The position numbers and the translations under genes were made by a program. Shown one piece after another: positions 1-7,607 of a DNA stretch of 64,000 bases. Origin of the DNA: Niveispirillum sp. SYP-B3756 (GTDB lineage: Bacteria > Pseudomonadota > Alphaproteobacteria > Azospirillales > Azospirillaceae); NCBI RefSeq assembly GCF_009495745.1, contig NZ_WIDQ01000003.1, forward strand, positions 248,001 through 312,000. The letters run 5' to 3'. Within the stretch, counting starts at the first letter, position 1. The number at the start of each line of letters is the position of its first letter. The notes under the pieces were generated by a model that had not been told where the DNA came from, searched no databases, and saw only the letters and a list, made by a program, of their open reading frames with translations.

Positions 1-476
1 CCGAAGAAGACCTTGTCGCCATAGATGGCGGCCCCGCGGTTGATGACGTCGCAGCAGGGGCGGATATCGTCGGGCAGCCGATGGGTATAGGACCAGAGCC
101 GCTTGCCGGTGCGCGCATCCAGCGCAAACATCCGGCTGTAGGAGGCGGTGATATAGATGATGCCATCATGCACGATGGCCTGGGTTTCCTGCCCGCGCTG
201 CTTCTCATCCCCGAAAGAGAAGGACCAGGCAGGCACCAGATTGCCGACATTCTTGTCATTCACCTGGGCCAGCGTGCTGTGCCGCTTGGCATCCAGGCCC
301 ATGCCATACATCAGCACATCGCCGGTGGTCTTGGCATCATTGGCGATGTCTTCCCAGGTAACAGGGCGCGGCGCATCGGCCATGGCGCCGCTGGAAGTGA
401 TCGACGCCATGACAACCAGGCTGACCCCGGACAGCAGGGCACGCCAAGTGCGGGCCGATGGATTTCTCAGCATCAT
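1..476 (-). CDS. Quinoprotein (PQQ) alcohol dehydrogenase, N-terminal part (cut by window edge)
   Basis: Reading the minus strand from the ATG pair at 476/473 gives about 158 residues that run off the left edge. A signal peptide (positively charged start, then a hydrophobic stretch ending near SGAMA-DA) indicates periplasmic export. The mature part shows the beta-propeller pattern of PQQ dehydrogenases and ends with DDIRPCCDVINRG, which contains the adjacent-cysteine pair that forms the disulfide ring over PQQ. The wording around that pair resembles ExaA/PedE/PedH ethanol dehydrogenases more than MxaF or XoxF. The enzyme should oxidise primary alcohols to aldehydes in the periplasm. The metal-site residue that separates calcium from lanthanide enzymes lies outside the window. 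It is divergent from the LuxR regulator at 892. Confidence 0.88.
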   Translation of the reverse strand, partial: MMLRNPSARTWRALLSGVSLVVMASITSSGAMADAPRPVTWEDIANDAKTTGDVLMYGMGLDAKRHSTLAQVNDKNVGNLVPAWSFSFGDEKQRGQETQAIVHDGIIYITASYSRMFALDARTGKRLWSYTHRLPDDIRPCCDVINRGAAIYGDKVFF

Positions 477-891
477 TCTCTCCCTATTCGTCAATTATCA
501 GGATTATCGGGGTATAGGCCCGTAAGTAAGCGGCGCCATTACCCGCTGCTTATGAGAAAACACTGGCACCGGCAGCGAATAAGGAAAATGATGCTTTGTG
601 ATGACAGGTGCGTTTGACTTGAGGTGGCGTGGGATTTTCCTGAATTTTTCCCGTGAGAAACATCCTTATTGATCGGGATTTTTATCCCGGTCATGTCGAG
701 AAAAATATCCCGTTTCGGGGCTTAAACCATGGCATCGCGTGGTTCCGTCTGGGCACGCTGGGGCTTATACTAAAGAAGGGTGTTCCCGGTCGGGCCGGTG
801 ATTGTCCGACCTTCTTCCTACGTGTAGCTTTGAAACCGCCCACAAAAAAATCAAGCGTCGGCAGGCCCGACAGGGCGACGGGAGGATAGGC
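477..891. other. Divergent intergenic region between PQQ dehydrogenase and ErbR-like regulator
   Basis: This 415-base gap has no convincing coding sequence. The overlapping open frames at 81-617 and 653-889 have no family resemblance or plausible start. It is AT-rich compared with its flanks and should carry the promoters of both divergent genes. It contains two short inverted repeats built from CGGGAT/ATCCCG (674-719, listed separately) and a TATCAGGAT word at 496-504 that recurs in front of the TonB receptor at 15314. Confidence 0.6.
674..719. promoter_or_regulatory. Paired inverted repeats CGGGAT-N4-ATCCCG and CCCG-TTT-CGGG
   Basis: CGGGAT at 674-679 and ATCCCG at 684-689 form a perfect dyad with a TTTT spacer. 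A second dyad, CCCG-TTT-CGGG, follows at 709-719. A TATCCCG-N7-CGGGATA dyad built from the same half-site lies in the promoter of the TonB receptor and kinase at 15326. A shared operator for a regulator of this regulon is the simplest reading. The protein that binds it is unknown. Confidence 0.4.
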
Positions 892-1578
892 ATGGGCAAG
901 GTGCTGATCGCGGATGACCATCCGCTGGTACGCGACGGGCTGCGCACGGTGCTGGCCGTAGCGCTGGATCGCTGCGAACTGTTCGAGGCGTCCGATCTGG
1001 ATGAGGTGATCCGGATCATCGATCGGGAAGGGGATTTCGATCTGATCCTGCTGGACCTGAACATGCCCGGCAATAACGGATTTGCCGGGCTGTCCACGCT
1101 GCGGGCACGCTATCCATCGCTGCCGGTGGTGATGGTCTCGGCCACCAGCGACCGGCAATTGGTGCATGAAGCGCTGCGCCATGGGGCGGCGGGGTTTGTG
1201 CCCAAATCGCTGCCGCGCGGGCAGATCGCCCAGGCGCTGCGCCAGGTGCTGGAAGGGGATATCTATATCCCATCCGACCTGACGGATGCACCGCCCCCCA
1301 CGCAATCGGGGGAGGATCAGGAAATCCTGCGCCGCATCGACACCCTGACCCCGCAGCAGCGCAAGGTGCTGGAACTGGTGGTGGCCGGCCGGCTGAACAA
1401 GGAAATCGCCTATGAGCTGGATGTGACGGAGACGACGGTGAAGGCCCATGTCTCCGCCATCTTGCAGAAGATGCGGGTTTTCAGCCGCACGCAGGCGGTG
1501 ATCCTGGCCAACAAGGTGAATTTCGCCCCGTCCCCCGGCACGGCCCAGGCCTCGGCCAGGGCGGCGGCAACGCCATAA
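892..1578 (+). CDS. LuxR/NarL-family response regulator, ErbR/AgmR-like
   Basis: This 228-residue protein has an N-terminal receiver domain (about 3-120: acidic pair DD at 8-9, phospho-acceptor Asp55 in LLDLNMPG, Lys in VPKS) and a C-terminal LuxR helix-turn-helix (about 155-215, LTPQQRKVLELV to TTVKAHVSAIL). The receiver wording resembles ErbR/AgmR (PedR1), the activator of PQQ ethanol oxidation in Pseudomonas. I chose ATG 892 because GGAGG lies six bases upstream and the receiver starts at once; the frame upstream is open but unlike the family. It diverges from the PQQ dehydrogenase, its likely target. The hybrid kinase at 5358 is a candidate partner. Confidence 0.85.
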   Translation: MGKVLIADDHPLVRDGLRTVLAVALDRCELFEASDLDEVIRIIDREGDFDLILLDLNMPGNNGFAGLSTLRARYPSLPVVMVSATSDRQLVHEALRHGAAGFVPKSLPRGQIAQALRQVLEGDIYIPSDLTDAPPPTQSGEDQEILRRIDTLTPQQRKVLELVVAGRLNKEIAYELDVTETTVKAHVSAILQKMRVFSRTQAVILANKVNFAPSPGTAQASARAAATP

Positions 1579-1581
1579 TGT

Positions 1582-1616
1582 GATGCTCCGGTGGGCCATG
1601 GGCGCGCCGGGGCATC
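1582..1616. terminator. Hairpin between convergent regulator and pseudoazurin genes
   Basis: GATGCTCCGG (1582-1591) pairs with CCGGGGCATC (1607-1616) at 9 of 10 positions. It sits right after the regulator's stop and before the convergent pseudoazurin stop, so it could terminate both. No clear T-run follows. Confidence 0.4.
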
Positions 1617-1642
1617 AAGGCCGGGCGTTGCAGAGGGCGGGT

Positions 1643-2083
1643 TTATCCCCGCAGCTTGGCCAGCAATTTATTCAACATTTCCTTGGCCTTGCCCGGATGG
1701 CTCACCTGGGCGGCGGCATCGGCATTGATCGGTTCGCCCACCACCACCACACCCACCATGCCCATGGCGTAATGCGGCTTGCATTTGAAACCATAGAGGC
1801 CGGGCTGATCAAAGGTGACGCTGATCTCTTCATTCATCTTGCCGACAAAGGGTTCCACGCCCTCGGGCAACATGCCCTTGATCGCTTCGGCATTGTGGCT
1901 TTTGTCGGTGGGGATGAAGCGCACCGTATCACCGGGCGCGATGGTCAGCATCGCCGGTTCGAACACCATAGTGCCCGTGCTTCCCTGGTTGCGCATCGTC
2001 ACCTCATGCGTGGCGGCATCGGCCGTGCCGGCGATCAGGAACTGGGCCGCCATGGCAGCCAGAAGAAACGGGCGCATCGTCAT
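1643..2083 (-). CDS. Pseudoazurin (type 1 blue copper protein)
   Basis: This 146-residue precursor has a signal peptide ending near ADA-ATHEV and a cupredoxin domain. The type 1 copper ligands are all visible: His63 (KSHNAE), Cys101, His104 and Met109 (CKPHYAMGM), with spacing identical to pseudoazurins. These are small periplasmic electron carriers, best known as donors to nitrite or nitrous oxide reductase and other terminal enzymes. Here the gene lies between a PQQ-dehydrogenase regulator and exaC and no denitrification enzyme is in view, so a role in accepting electrons from alcohol oxidation is a reasonable inference. It is divergent from exaC and shares a 213-base promoter region that holds an NtrC-like box. 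Confidence 0.93.
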   Translation of the reverse strand: MTMRPFLLAAMAAQFLIAGTADAATHEVTMRNQGSTGTMVFEPAMLTIAPGDTVRFIPTDKSHNAEAIKGMLPEGVEPFVGKMNEEISVTFDQPGLYGFKCKPHYAMGMVGVVVVGEPINADAAAQVSHPGKAKEMLNKLLAKLRG

Positions 2084-2150
2084 TGGGAAACCCCTTTGTT
2101 TTGCCGGTGAATTTCCCCATCAGAATCCCGCGTCCTGGCCGTTTCGCAAT

Positions 2151-2167
2151 TGCACCATGGTGGTGCA
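2151..2167. promoter_or_regulatory. NtrC-type box TGCACC-N5-GGTGCA between pseudoazurin and exaC
   Basis: The sequence TTGCACCATGGTGGTGCAA (2150-2168) is a perfect dyad and contains TGCACC, five bases, GGTGCA, an exact match to the enteric NtrC binding consensus. It lies 130 bases upstream of the exaC start and 68 bases upstream of pseudoazurin. I found no good sigma-54 -24/-12 element in either direction, so direct NtrC activation is not shown. ntrBC and ntrYX are both in this window, and a near-match sits before nifR3 (50598). Confidence 0.5.
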
Positions 2168-2296
2168 AGGGCGCATCCGGGACGTGTTTCTTCTCACAAA
2201 GTCTAATTTACGGGTGGGTCGGTGGGGCGCAGTCTTCGGTCTGATCCTGGACCCCACGGCATCGGGGTCCCAAACCTCTTCCAGGGAGACGCCCCC

Positions 2297-3817
2297 ATGC
2301 TGCACCAGGCCATCGAAAAGCTGAAATCCAGCGTCACCATCCGTTCCAGCTATGATAATTTCATCGGTGGTGAATGGGTTGCCCCCGTCCGGGGCCAGTA
2401 TTTCGATAATATCTCCCCCATCACCGGCGGGGTGGTCTGCAAGGTGGCCCGCTCCACCGCAGAGGATATCGAACTGGCGCTGGACGCCGCCCATAAGGTC
2501 CGCGAAAAATGGGGCCGTACCTCCGTTGCTGATCGCGCCGGCGTGCTGAACCGCATCGCCGACCGGATGGAATCGCAGTTGGAATTGCTGGCGCTCGCGG
2601 AAACCATCGATAATGGCAAGCCGATCCGGGAAACGACGGCCGCCGATATCCCGCTGGCCATTGACCATTTCCGCTATTTCGCCGCCTGCGTGCGCTCCCA
2701 GGAAGGCAGCCTGGCGGAAATCGACCATGATACGGTTGCCTATCATTTCCATGAGCCGCTGGGCGTGGTCGGCCAGATCATCCCCTGGAACTTCCCCATC
2801 CTGATGGCCGCCTGGAAGCTGGCCCCGGCGCTGGCCGCCGGCAATTGCGTGGTGCTGAAGCCGGCCGAGCAGACGCCGATGGGCATCATGGTGCTGATGG
2901 ATGTCATCGGTGACCTGCTGCCGCCCGGCGTGCTGAATGTCGTCAACGGTTTCGGCATTGAGGCCGGCAAGCCGCTGGCCACCAACAAGCGCATCTCCAA
3001 GATCGCCTTCACCGGGGAGACCTCCACCGGCCGGCTGATCATGCAATATGCCTCGGAAAACCTGATCCCGGTGACACTGGAACTGGGCGGCAAGTCGCCC
3101 AACATCTTCTTTGCCGACGTGATGGCGGAAGATGATGATTTCCTGGACAAGGCGCTGGAAGGCTTCGCCATGTTCGGCCTGAATCAGGGCGAAGTCTGCA
3201 CCTGCCCGTCGCGCGCCCTGGTGGATGAGCGGATTTATGACCGCTTCATGGAAAAGGCCATCGCCCGCGTGCAGAAGATCAAGCAGGGCAGCCCGCTCGA
3301 TCCCTCTACCATGATCGGGGCCCAGGCCTCCAACGACCAGTTGGAGAAGATCCTCTCCTACATCAATATCGGCCGCGACGAAGGGGCCAAGGTATTGACC
3401 GGCGGTGGCCGCGCCGATCTGGGCGGGGATCTGACCAATGGTTACTACGTCACCCCGACGGTGCTGGAAGGCCATAACAAGATGCGCGTCTTCCAGGAGG
3501 AGATTTTTGGCCCCGTGCTGGCCGTCACCAAGTTCCGGGGCGAGGAAGAGGCGCTGGCAATTGCCAATGATACGCTCTATGGCCTGGGTGCCGGGGTGTG
3601 GAGCCGCGATGGCAACCGTGCCTATCGCTTTGGCCGCAATATCCAGGCCGGCCGTGTCTGGACCAACTGCTACCATCTCTATCCGGCCCACGCGGCCTTT
3701 GGTGGCTACAAGCAGTCGGGCATCGGGCGTGAGACGCACAAGATGATGCTGGACCATTATCAGCAAACCAAGAACCTGCTGGTCAGCTATAGCCCGAAGG
3801 CGCTGGGCTTCTTCTAA
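2297..3817 (+). CDS. exaC: NAD-dependent aldehyde dehydrogenase, ExaC/AcoD type
   Basis: This 506-residue enzyme matches the length of ExaC/AcoD acetaldehyde dehydrogenases. It has the Rossmann NAD-binding part ([13 protein letters not shown]), catalytic Glu262 in LELGGKSPN and nucleophile Cys301 in GEVCTCPSR, with a second cysteine at 303 as often seen in this subgroup. It oxidises the aldehyde made by the PQQ dehydrogenase to the acid in the cytoplasm. ATG 2297 follows an AGGGAGA ribosome site; the open frame upstream to 2222 is unlike the family. A strong terminator follows at 3846, then the DUF779 gene that commonly accompanies exaC. Confidence 0.92.
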   Translation: MLHQAIEKLKSSVTIRSSYDNFIGGEWVAPVRGQYFDNISPITGGVVCKVARSTAEDIELALDAAHKVREKWGRTSVADRAGVLNRIADRMESQLELLALAETIDNGKPIRETTAADIPLAIDHFRYFAACVRSQEGSLAEIDHDTVAYHFHEPLGVVGQIIPWNFPILMAAWKLAPALAAGNCVVLKPAEQTPMGIMVLMDVIGDLLPPGVLNVVNGFGIEAGKPLATNKRISKIAFTGETSTGRLIMQYASENLIPVTLELGGKSPNIFFADVMAEDDDFLDKALEGFAMFGLNQGEVCTCPSRALVDERIYDRFMEKAIARVQKIKQGSPLDPSTMIGAQASNDQLEKILSYINIGRDEGAKVLTGGGRADLGGDLTNGYYVTPTVLEGHNKMRVFQEEIFGPVLAVTKFRGEEEALAIANDTLYGLGAGVWSRDGNRAYRFGRNIQAGRVWTNCYHLYPAHAAFGGYKQSGIGRETHKMMLDHYQQTKNLLVSYSPKALGFF

Positions 3818-3845
3818 GCCGGTCCTGTTGTGTGATGGGTGTGAA

Positions 3846-3885
3846 GGCGGATGGCGTCCCGAGGCGCCATCCGCCCTTCCTTTTT
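3846..3885 (+). terminator. Rho-independent terminator after exaC
   Basis: GGCGGATGGCG (3846-3856) and CGCCATCCGCC (3865-3875) form a perfect 11-base stem with an 8-base loop. CTTCCTTTTT follows. Confidence 0.75.
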
Positions 3886-3918
3886 GGCCTTCCCTCTGCC
3901 ACGTGATGGAGCGAACCC

Positions 3919-4305
3919 ATGGTGCCGCGCGTTCTTTCCACCGCCGCCGCCGATGCCCTGATCGACCGGCTGCGCGCCATGCATGGGCCGGTGATGTTCC
4001 ACCAGTCCGGCGGTTGCTGCGATGGTTCGGCGCCGATGTGCTATCAGGCGGGGGAATTCAAGGTCGGCAGCCGGGATATCTATCTGGGCGACATTCACGG
4101 CGCCCGCTTCTTCATCGGTGCCGCCCAGTTCGAATATTGGGAACATACCCAACTGATCATTGATGCCGTGCCGGGACGCGGGGCGGGTTTCTCCCTGGAA
4201 GGTCCGGAGGGCTTGCGCTTCCTCACCCGCTCCCGCGTTTTCACCGATGCGGAGTCAGCAACGCTGCTGTCGGCAGGGCCGCCGCTGCGGGGGGATCAGG
4301 TTTAA
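3919..4305 (+). CDS. DUF779 family protein, companion of aldehyde dehydrogenase
   Basis: This 128-residue cytoplasmic protein matches the DUF779 family. It has a cysteine-rich stretch QSGGCCDGSAPMC near residue 30 and a hydrophobic core with FEYWEHTQL. DUF779 genes commonly lie directly downstream of exaC/acoD-type aldehyde dehydrogenases, as here. Their biochemical role is not established, and the conserved cysteines could bind a metal or a thiol adduct. The terminator hairpin at 3846 lies between exaC and this gene, so read-through or its own promoter must drive it. Confidence 0.8.
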   Translation: MVPRVLSTAAADALIDRLRAMHGPVMFHQSGGCCDGSAPMCYQAGEFKVGSRDIYLGDIHGARFFIGAAQFEYWEHTQLIIDAVPGRGAGFSLEGPEGLRFLTRSRVFTDAESATLLSAGPPLRGDQV

Positions 4306-4322
4306 ACTCTTACCCTCGCGTT

Positions 4323-4388
4323 TCAGCAGTCCGCCGTGGCAGACCGTGATTTACGGTCACGGGTAATCTTGATGTTTACATAGGGCAT
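4323..4388 (-). pseudogene. Truncated 4-oxalocrotonate tautomerase-like remnant
   Basis: A strong ribosome site (AAGGAGGAG) precedes an ATG at 4388 that opens with MPYVNIKITR, the hallmark N-terminus of small tautomerases with catalytic Pro1. After about ten residues the sequence no longer resembles the family and stops at residue 21, against about 60-75 for a whole enzyme. It looks like the start of a gene whose rest was deleted. It directly follows the NTF2-like gene on the same strand. Confidence 0.6.
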
Positions 4389-4400
4389 GTTCGCTCCTCC

Positions 4401-4778
4401 TTACGGCTGGCGTTCGATAATCTGGAAGACCTTGGCGATGATGCGCCACTGCCCCCCAATGCGGATAAGCGTAAGAAAATCCACGAAATCCCGTTGCCCG
4501 ATGGAACAGCGCAGGCGGGCGACTGCCGTGTTTTCCCCCGCCAGATCAATGGCGTCAATATGGTCGCGGCGCGCCTCCCCCCGCGATGCCGGGGACTGGC
4601 GGGCCGCCACCACCGGGACATATTCCGCCATTGTGCGATAAAGCATGGGTGTTTCGTCGGCCGTGGCGTAGATCGCCTTTGGATGAAAGACACGCTGCAG
4701 AATCTCGGTATCGCAGAAGTAAAGCGCATCGAAATAATCCTGCAAGACGGCGGTAATGTCGGTGAAGGCCTGTGTCAT
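4401..4778 (-). CDS. NTF2-like / SnoaL-fold protein (putative lumazine-binding family)
   Basis: This 125-residue protein has the alpha+beta cone pattern of NTF2-like proteins: an N-terminal helix (VLQDYFDALYFCD), HPKAIYA, and a final strand pair ending GGQWRIIAKVFQIIERQ. Members of this group include ketosteroid isomerase-like enzymes and unknown-function proteins, so the activity cannot be named. Its ATG overlaps the TGA of the GST remnant (ATGA), so translation is probably coupled. A tautomerase remnant lies directly downstream. The HxlR regulator at 4997 diverges from this small operon and probably controls it. It seems to be the only intact gene left in the unit. Confidence 0.75.
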   Translation of the reverse strand: MTQAFTDITAVLQDYFDALYFCDTEILQRVFHPKAIYATADETPMLYRTMAEYVPVVAARQSPASRGEARRDHIDAIDLAGENTAVARLRCSIGQRDFVDFLTLIRIGGQWRIIAKVFQIIERQP

Positions 4779-4882
4779 GCCGCTTTCTCCGCGATCAGAC
4801 CCTCTTGCTGCATCGCCTGTTGCACGCAGGGACGCTGCGAGAGACGGTCGAGATAGGCGCCGGGCTTGACGTAAAGTTTCAT
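4775..4882 (-). pseudogene. Glutathione S-transferase remnant with internal deletion (35 codons)
   Basis: The frame from ATG 4882 reads MKLYVKPGA, typical of a beta-class GST N-terminus, then passes straight into YLDRLSQRPCVQQAMQQEG, typical of the GST C-terminus, and stops at 4775. About 160 middle residues are absent, yet both ends are in one open frame, so an in-frame internal deletion is the likely history. The stop overlaps the start of the NTF2-like gene, so the fragment may persist because it carries the operon's translation start. Confidence 0.65.
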
Positions 4883-4996
4883 GACGAGGTTCCTTGCTGC
4901 TGATAACGGAAGGTTAGGCAGCCCGGTTTCCCTTGCCAACCAAGTTTCTGACAGTTACTGGATTCTCAGGTTTCCCCGCAGTAACCGAGTTCCGGC
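4883..4996. promoter_or_regulatory. Divergent promoter region of HxlR regulator and NTF2-like operon
   Basis: This 114-base gap separates two divergent starts. GTTACTG (4954-4960) and CAGTAAC (4979-4985) form a 7-base inverted repeat just before the HxlR start, a possible autoregulatory operator. No clear -35/-10 pair could be assigned. Confidence 0.35.
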
Positions 4997-5404
4997 ATGA
5001 GCCTCAAGCTTCGCAAAAACCGCAGCGCGCCTCCGCCCGAGCCCTGTGCGCTGACCGAGTGTATGACCATCATTGCCGGAGCCTGGGCCCCGAATGTGAT
5101 CTGGCATCTGCGCGCCGGGCCGCGCCGGTTCAATGAACTGCGACTGGACATTCCACCGGTCTCAGCCAAGGTTCTGTCGCAGCGTCTGCGGGAGCTTGAG
5201 GGCAGGGGGGTCTTGACCCGCACCCTGCAACCGACCTCGCCCCCGTCGGTCGAATATGCGCTGACGCCGTTGGGGCTGGAGTTGATACCGGCGTTGGATG
5301 CAATCGTTGAGGTTGGGCACAAGCTGAAAGCCGCGCTGCAAGCGGATGCGGACAACGCTACCCGATCAACTGCGTCACCAGTGCCCGCAACTGGGCCGGC
5401 TTGA
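4997..5404 (+). CDS. HxlR-family winged-helix transcriptional regulator
   Basis: This 135-residue protein has the HxlR layout: an N-terminal cysteine region (CALTECMTIIAGAW), then a winged helix (RRFNELRLDIPPVSAKVLSQRLRELEGRGVLTR) and a short C-terminal helix. HxlR proteins often respond to quinones, aldehydes or thiol stress through N-terminal cysteines, and Cys17 and Cys22 could serve here. It diverges from the NTF2-like operon, its likely target. Its last 47 bases overlap the 3' end of the convergent hybrid kinase gene, so the two transcripts are mutually antisense there. Confidence 0.85.
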   Translation: MSLKLRKNRSAPPPEPCALTECMTIIAGAWAPNVIWHLRAGPRRFNELRLDIPPVSAKVLSQRLRELEGRGVLTRTLQPTSPPSVEYALTPLGLELIPALDAIVEVGHKLKAALQADADNATRSTASPVPATGPA

Positions 5405-7607
5405 CCGGTTTGGTCAACAGGGCATAGCCGTCATTTTGCACCCGTTCATGCACGTCGGTGGTGCGGTTGGCGGTGATGACGATAGCCGGGATGTCACGGC
5501 CACGGGCCTGGATCACCTGCGCGATGGCATCCACGCCCAGTTCGCCATCCTCCAGATGATAGTCGGCGATGATCACATCAGGCCAGCCGCCCAGCGCCGA
5601 CAGAACGCCCATGGCGCTGGTGGCGCAGGTGGCCACCTGCACCTGACAGCCCCAGCCCCGCAACAGCGCGCCCATCCCTTCCAGGATCGCCTGTTCATTA
5701 TCGATCACCAGAATGCGCGCACCGGTCAGCGGGCTGGCCGGCGGGGACATGCGGACGGTGCTGACCTGCGGCGGGCGCTGCTTGCTGCCCAGCGGCACCG
5801 TCACCGTGAAGGCCGACCCGCGCCCCAGATGGGAGCGCAGGCCAATGGGCGTGTCCAACATGCGCCCGGCCCGCTGCACAATGGCAAGCCCCAAGCCCAT
5901 GCCCCGGTCGCGCCCAGCCGGCCGGTCACCTTCCAGGCGGCGGAATTCCTCAAACACGGCTTCCAGCTTGTCGGGCGGGATGCCGGGACCGGTATCCAGC
6001 ACCTCGATCCGCACCGCATCGGTCAGCCGGCGGCAGCCGACCAGCACCCGCCCGGTACGGGTGTAGCGCAGCGCGTTGGAGACGAAATTCTGCAAGATGC
6101 GGCGCAACAGCCGCATATCGGTATGCACAATCGCCCGGCTGGGCAGCACCCGCAGGTCCAGCCCGCGCTCCTTGGCCACCGGCGCATATTCCGCCTGCAT
6201 GGAGGAAAGCAGCATGGCCAGCGGGAAATCATCCTGTTGCGGCTGCACCACCCCGGCATCCAGCTTGGAAATATCCAGCAGCGCTTCCAGCAGATCTTCC
6301 ACCGACAGCAGGGCGGCGTCGGTCTTTTCCACCAATACCCGCGCGCCGGCTTCCTGTTCCGTCTCGGTCAGGGCGGAAACGAACAGGCGGGCGGCGTTCA
6401 GCGGCTGCAGCAGGTCATGGCTGGCGGCGGCCAGGAATTTGGTTTTGGAGAGGTTGGCCTGCTCGGCTGCCGTCTTGGCCTCCCGCAGCTTGGCCTCGAT
6501 CTGCTGGCGTTCGGCAATTTCCTGCTGCAGGGCGGCGGTGCGCTCCGCCACCCGCCGTTCCAGCCCCTCATTGGCTTCCCGCAAGGCCTCAGCCACGCTG
6601 CGCCGTTCGGTGACATCCTGGATCAGGGAAAAGAAGCCCAGCACCGCCCCGTCAGGGGCGAAATGCGGCACATAGGTTGCCTGTGAATAGCGTTTGCCGG
6701 ACCTTGTATCGAAATCCAGGTCGAACTGGGTCTCAAAGCCTGCCATCACCGTGGCGATGTGCGGGCTGCGCAGCAGATAGGCCGGCTCCCCCAGCAATTC
6801 CCGCATGGTGGAGCCGACAATCTCATGCCGGGGCCGGCGGAACACTTCGCCATAGCGGCGATTGACGAAACGATAGGTTTCATCCGCATCGACATAGGCG
6901 ATCAAGGCCGGCATGGCATCGGTGATCAGACGGATGCGTTCCTGCCCGTCGCGGGCATCCCGCTCCTTCACATCGGTGATGTCGGTATAGATGCCGACAA
7001 TGCCGCCATCGCGGGTCCGCCGTTCATTGATCTGAATCCAGCGGCCATCGGCCAGGGCGTGGACATGGGTACCGTCAGCCCCGGTATGTTGGGCCACCCG
7101 GTCGCGCACCCAGCGGTCCGGGCCGCTGCTGTCCGACAGCACAGAGCCACGGGCCGCCGCCAGCCGGGCGATCTCCCCAAAGCTGATGCCGGGGCGGATC
7201 ATCTCCGCGATGGCGGGCCAGAGGCTGAGATAGGTGCGGTTGCACATCACCAGCCGGTCATCATCATCGAACAGGGCAAAGCCCTCATTGACGCTTTCAA
7301 TGGCTTCGGCCAGCCTTGTCTGGGCCGTCTCCGCCAGTTCCTTGGCACTGGCCAATTCACTGTTGGAGGCTTCCAGCTTGCGCAAGGTCTCCTCCAGTTG
7401 CTGGGTGCGTTCGCGCACCCGGCTTTCCAGCACGATGGCTGTCTGGAACAGGGAGAAGGCATTGCCGTGATAATCCATGGACCGTTCCACCCGGTCCATC
7501 AGCGCCTTGTTGATGCGCCGCAGCTTCCAGTTTTCCCGCTCCAGGATGGCGATGCGCTCCTGTTCCGGGCTGGGCAGGTCGTTGGCGGGGTCAAGCAGGG
7601 CTGTCAT
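5358..7607 (-). CDS. Hybrid sensor histidine kinase/response regulator, NahK/ErcS type
   Basis: This 749-residue soluble protein has no membrane segment. The order is a coiled coil (about 15-105), PAS domain (105-215, GFALFDDDDRLVMCNRTYLS), second PAS (225-345), another coiled coil, HisKA with phospho-histidine in LAAASHDLLQPLN (about 400), HATPase (NFVSNALRYT, DTGPGIPP), and a C-terminal receiver (about 630-749, IIADYHLED). This matches the NahK/ErcS family, whose member ErcS' takes part in control of ethanol oxidation in Pseudomonas aeruginosa. Its ATG overlaps the stop of the FIST gene (ATGA), so the two are translated as a pair. It probably signals to a response regulator in this cluster. 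Confidence 0.88.
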   Translation of the reverse strand: MTALLDPANDLPSPEQERIAILERENWKLRRINKALMDRVERSMDYHGNAFSLFQTAIVLESRVRERTQQLEETLRKLEASNSELASAKELAETAQTRLAEAIESVNEGFALFDDDDRLVMCNRTYLSLWPAIAEMIRPGISFGEIARLAAARGSVLSDSSGPDRWVRDRVAQHTGADGTHVHALADGRWIQINERRTRDGGIVGIYTDITDVKERDARDGQERIRLITDAMPALIAYVDADETYRFVNRRYGEVFRRPRHEIVGSTMRELLGEPAYLLRSPHIATVMAGFETQFDLDFDTRSGKRYSQATYVPHFAPDGAVLGFFSLIQDVTERRSVAEALREANEGLERRVAERTAALQQEIAERQQIEAKLREAKTAAEQANLSKTKFLAAASHDLLQPLNAARLFVSALTETEQEAGARVLVEKTDAALLSVEDLLEALLDISKLDAGVVQPQQDDFPLAMLLSSMQAEYAPVAKERGLDLRVLPSRAIVHTDMRLLRRILQNFVSNALRYTRTGRVLVGCRRLTDAVRIEVLDTGPGIPPDKLEAVFEEFRRLEGDRPAGRDRGMGLGLAIVQRAGRMLDTPIGLRSHLGRGSAFTVTVPLGSKQRPPQVSTVRMSPPASPLTGARILVIDNEQAILEGMGALLRGWGCQVQVATCATSAMGVLSALGGWPDVIIADYHLEDGELGVDAIAQVIQARGRDIPAIVITANRTTDVHERVQNDGYALLTKPVKPAQLRALVTQLIG

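Noticed and set aside
81-617. Plus-strand open frame of 178 codons at the left edge
   Set aside because: It is antisense to the PQQ dehydrogenase start and has no family-like sequence or ribosome site.
2136-2154. TGGCC...TTGCA as a -24/-12 element before exaC
   Set aside because: Spacing between GG and GC is thirteen bases, three too many, and it overlaps the NtrC-type box.
2120-3766. 548-codon minus-strand frame opposite exaC
   Set aside because: It is rich in His, Gln, Gly and Arg, typical of the shadow of a high-GC gene; the exaC frame is clearly the real one.
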